Source: Flavobacterium sp. 83 (lineage in GTDB: Bacteria; Bacteroidota; Bacteroidia; Flavobacteriales; Flavobacteriaceae). Taken from it: 64,000 bases of DNA. Positions 62,285 through 64,000 of the stretch are shown piece by piece. Made by a program: the position numbers and the translations under genes. The DNA lies in assembly GCF_000744835.1 (NCBI RefSeq), contig NZ_JQMS01000001.1:3472001-3536000 (forward strand), written 5' to 3'. The notes beneath the pieces are model-generated. The model had not been told where the DNA came from. It made no database searches and saw nothing but the letters and a program-made list of their open reading frames with translations. Within the stretch, counting starts at the first letter, position 1; each line of letters begins with the position of its first letter.

Positions 62285-62519
62285 TTAATTTTCTTTTGAA
62301 TTCTGCTAACATTTCTTCTCTAGTTTGTTTTTTTGCAAAACCACTTTTTTCAGCAATATCCAACTTCATCCTTACGAATTCAACATAATCTTCTTGCCTC
62401 CGAGCTTGCGTGATTAAATAATTTACCGCTTCACTTTTGCTGGTAAATTCCTCATTGGCTACTTGCTGTTTTAACCACTCATCATTTTGATTGGCTAAAG
62501 TGATACTTTGTCGTGCCAT
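62277..62519 (-). CDS. ParD-like antitoxin
   Basis: This 80-residue antitoxin begins MARQSITLANQNDEWLKQQV, a ribbon-helix-helix with EFTSKSEAVNYLITQARRQE. Its C-terminal tail (VRMKLDIAEKSGFAKKQTRE) would wrap the toxin. It precedes the toxin gene, as usual. A 24-bp perfect palindrome just upstream (62534-62557) is the likely site where the antitoxin-toxin complex represses its own promoter. Confidence 0.9.
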   Translation of the reverse strand: MARQSITLANQNDEWLKQQVANEEFTSKSEAVNYLITQARRQEDYVEFVRMKLDIAEKSGFAKKQTREEMLAEFKRKLNV

Positions 62520-62533
62520 AATAATAGTTTTTT

Positions 62534-62557
62534 GTTTGGTGTAAATTTACACCAAAC
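62534..62557. promoter_or_regulatory. Operator of the parDE-like operon
   Basis: GTTTGGTGTAAA and its reverse complement TTTACACCAAAC form a perfect 24-bp palindrome ending 15 bases before the antitoxin start. Ribbon-helix-helix antitoxins bind such sites as dimers of dimers. Confidence 0.75.
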
Positions 62558-62665
62558 TTTTGAAATGGAATTACATTTTGGAAATTTTATCAATAACCCC
62601 CCAGCTTACAACGCATTAACTTTAACCAACATTATTTTGTGTTTTTCAAATTAAACAAGTATTAC

Positions 62666-62752
62666 CTACAAACTAAATCCTTTTCTGTACTGATCGTGAG
62701 CATCATCAGATCTTTTTCCCAACAAATCTGTCTCAACAATTCTAGGATTTTC
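62666..62752 (-). pseudogene. In-frame continuation of the HIRAN gene after its stop
   Basis: Directly after the TAA (62753-62755) the same frame encodes ENPRIVETDLLGKRSDDAHD, then QYRKGFSL, ending at TAG 62666-62668. The composition is that of a conserved soluble tail, not of random AT-rich DNA. Probably the ancestral protein was 28 residues longer and a stop mutation cut it off. Confidence 0.5.
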
Positions 62753-63142
62753 TTATACAATATTGGTATATATTTCAATTGCCAATCCATCAAAAACTTG
62801 ATCTGGATTACTCGTTAGCTTACTTACAAAAGCTTTAAAACTTACTCTTTGTTCTAACATATTGGCAATTGCAATATTTTCATAAGCTGCTAAATAGCCT
62901 AATTTATAACTACCAAAATAAACCTCAACTGCAAAACTATCATATTGATTATTTATTTCCCGATTAAGCACTAATTCTTGACCAACAGCAAGTTCACTTC
63001 TTATTTTTCCAAATTGATAATGCGTCAAACCCTTGATATAATTATCATATATTTTGACTGGCTTTTGAGACCAAGTAGTATTTGGAATTATCAAACCCGT
63101 TGTTCCTAAACCTAAAGTCCTAAAAAAATCTAACCTATTCAT
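62753..63142 (-). CDS. HIRAN-domain protein translationally coupled to cas9
   Basis: This 129-residue protein has a HIRAN domain at residues about 30-127: KGLTHYQFGKIRSELAVGQE, then LNREINNQYDSFAVEVYFGSYKLGYLAAYE, then VSFKAFVSKL. HIRAN domains (Rad5/HLTF type) bind single-stranded 3' DNA ends. The N-terminus MNRLDFFRTLGLGTTGLIIP resembles a Tat signal but has one Arg only, so location is unclear. Its ATG overlaps the cas9 TGA (ATGA). The frame resumes after its stop (28 codons), suggesting a recent nonsense mutation. A Cas9 accessory role is inference from the overlap. Confidence 0.75.
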   Translation of the reverse strand: MNRLDFFRTLGLGTTGLIIPNTTWSQKPVKIYDNYIKGLTHYQFGKIRSELAVGQELVLNREINNQYDSFAVEVYFGSYKLGYLAAYENIAIANMLEQRVSFKAFVSKLTSNPDQVFDGLAIEIYTNIV

Positions 63143-64000
63143 ATTTTAATAACTTTTCCAGTTGAAGAAATATTAAAATCAAATCCTTCAACCAATACAG
63201 TTAATGATGATTTTGAGATTCTTAATTTTTCATTAGCAACTTCAAAATCTATTATTGAAGATTTTTCTAATTGTCCATCAGGTTTTGAAGTTGAATGCAA
63301 TCTAAACTGAATTCTACCATCAGCTTCAATAGCGACCGTTTTATACAATCTTTTTGCTAAATCTAAATTATCTAATTCCCATATTTCATCTTTAAAATTT
63401 TTATAAAATAAGACTAAAGTCCCTGTTTTTAATAGAAATTTTAATTCTAAAATGTTTTTATTTTTATCCTCTATATTAAACTCTAATGGAAATTTATGCG
63501 TGTTAGCATTTGAATTATAATATTTTCCAGCTTCAAAATTATTCACAACTTTGTATTCTGTAATAATTTTACCTTTTTTATCTTTCCCATCATATATCGC
63601 AAAACAATAATTCCCATCATTTTTTGCAAAATAATGTTGTTTATGTTCGTGTCTTGATACATCTCTATGTTTTTTAATCAATAACGGATTGCTTACATCA
63701 TTAGTAAAATAGCGTATTTTTTTTATTGGAACAGGAGAACCTTTTGAGTTTGGCAAAATATACAATTCATTTTTTATTCTATTTTCAAGAAGCTCTATTG
63801 CATCTTTAAATTGTTGCTCTTCCTCTTCATTTATATTTTTCATTACCTTTTTTAACTCCTCAATTTCTTTTTTGATTTGTTTTTCGTGTTCTCTACCTCT
63901 CTCAACAATCTCTCTTACTTTATCATCGACAATGTTTTTTAAATCGGTGTCTTTAAATAACCCAATAGCTTGACGTTTTACATATTTTACAACTTCTTCG
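63139..64000 (-). CDS. cas9: Cas9 (type II-C), C-terminal part, cut by the right edge
   Basis: The minus-strand frame is open from the right edge to TGA at 63139-63141, 287 codons. A Met at 63843 is internal. The visible part has a Lys/Glu-rich helix (IVERGREHEKQIKKEIEELK), then PVPIKKIRYFTNDVSNPLLI and KQHYFAKNDGNYCFAIYDG. The latter is a hallmark of the WED/PAM-interacting domain of Bacteroidota II-C Cas9. RuvC and HNH domains must lie to the right of the window. The stop overlaps the HIRAN gene start. The visible part shows no frameshift. Confidence 0.88.
   Translation of the reverse strand, partial: EEVVKYVKRQAIGLFKDTDLKNIVDDKVREIVERGREHEKQIKKEIEELKKVMKNINEEEEQQFKDAIELLENRIKNELYILPNSKGSPVPIKKIRYFTNDVSNPLLIKKHRDVSRHEHKQHYFAKNDGNYCFAIYDGKDKKGKIITEYKVVNNFEAGKYYNSNANTHKFPLEFNIEDKNKNILELKFLLKTGTLVLFYKNFKDEIWELDNLDLAKRLYKTVAIEADGRIQFRLHSTSKPDGQLEKSSIIDFEVANEKLRISKSSLTVLVEGFDFNISSTGKVIKI

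Overview
The window comes from a low-GC member of the Bacteroidota, most likely Flavobacterium or a close relative. Many genes are preceded by the Bacteroidota -7 promoter element TAnnTTTG, sometimes with a TTG about 18-22 bases upstream. Shine-Dalgarno sequences are largely absent, core gene order (rsfS-ftsH-LUD-cdsA-psd) is typical of the group, and the CRISPR system is type II-C with a 36-bp repeat starting GTTGTGG in crRNA sense. No rRNA or tRNA gene was recognised.

Region 1, about 1-20,300, is an accessory island. It opens with a small HTH protein, a 30-residue Cys-rich ORF and a BT4734-type primase/VapE helicase, the replication module of an integrative element. A type I restriction-modification operon follows (hsdM, hsdS, hsdR). 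Between hsdS and hsdR sits what looks like a toxin-antitoxin-chaperone module with a SecB-like third gene. Behind hsdR come a RloC-like anticodon-nuclease ATPase with a zinc-hook CxxC, a membrane/LprI-like protein and an Abi_C (HEPN) protein. A long hairpin-rich non-coding stretch (14.4-15.3 kb) separates this defence block from a small minus-strand operon: a MARQKG-type protein of unknown function, a DUF5675 protein and two tiny membrane proteins. Next come a secreted-nuclease-type SNase, an AbiV protein, a tandem REP cluster and a RAYT transposase broken by one stop codon.

Region 2, about 20,300-56,500, is ordinary chromosome. It holds a tetR-tolC-emrA-emrB efflux operon, yaaA, two GNATs, a ModF-like ABC ATPase, a FAD oxidoreductase, an exported adenosine deaminase-like enzyme, rluD and a PASTA protein, ddl-coaD, phnA, a DEAD-box helicase, NUDIX/pyrE, birA, the rsfS-ftsH-LUD-cdsA-psd-ACBP-sod block, an alpha-amylase lipoprotein, an OstA-like protein, a class III aminotransferase, a TPR protein and aroE. 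Between these genes lie a degraded SulP fragment, REP palindromes and a dispersed hairpin repeat.

Region 3, about 56,500-64,000, is a type II-C CRISPR-Cas locus with unusual contents. cas1-cas2 lie on the plus strand at the left. A RAYT transposase carrying a REP palindrome inside its own reading frame comes next, then 45 identical repeats with 44 spacers. Two of the spacers are the same 30-mer differing at one base in the predicted seed. A tracrRNA is predicted to abut the array directly on the same (minus) strand. A ParE/ParD-type toxin-antitoxin pair and a HIRAN-domain gene come next, and the HIRAN start codon overlaps the cas9 stop codon. cas9 runs off the right edge, so only its C-terminal 287 codons are visible. 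Cas1-Cas2 would insert spacers, the array and tracrRNA would supply the guides, and Cas9 would cut. The HIRAN protein and the toxin-antitoxin pair are the candidates for undescribed accessory parts.
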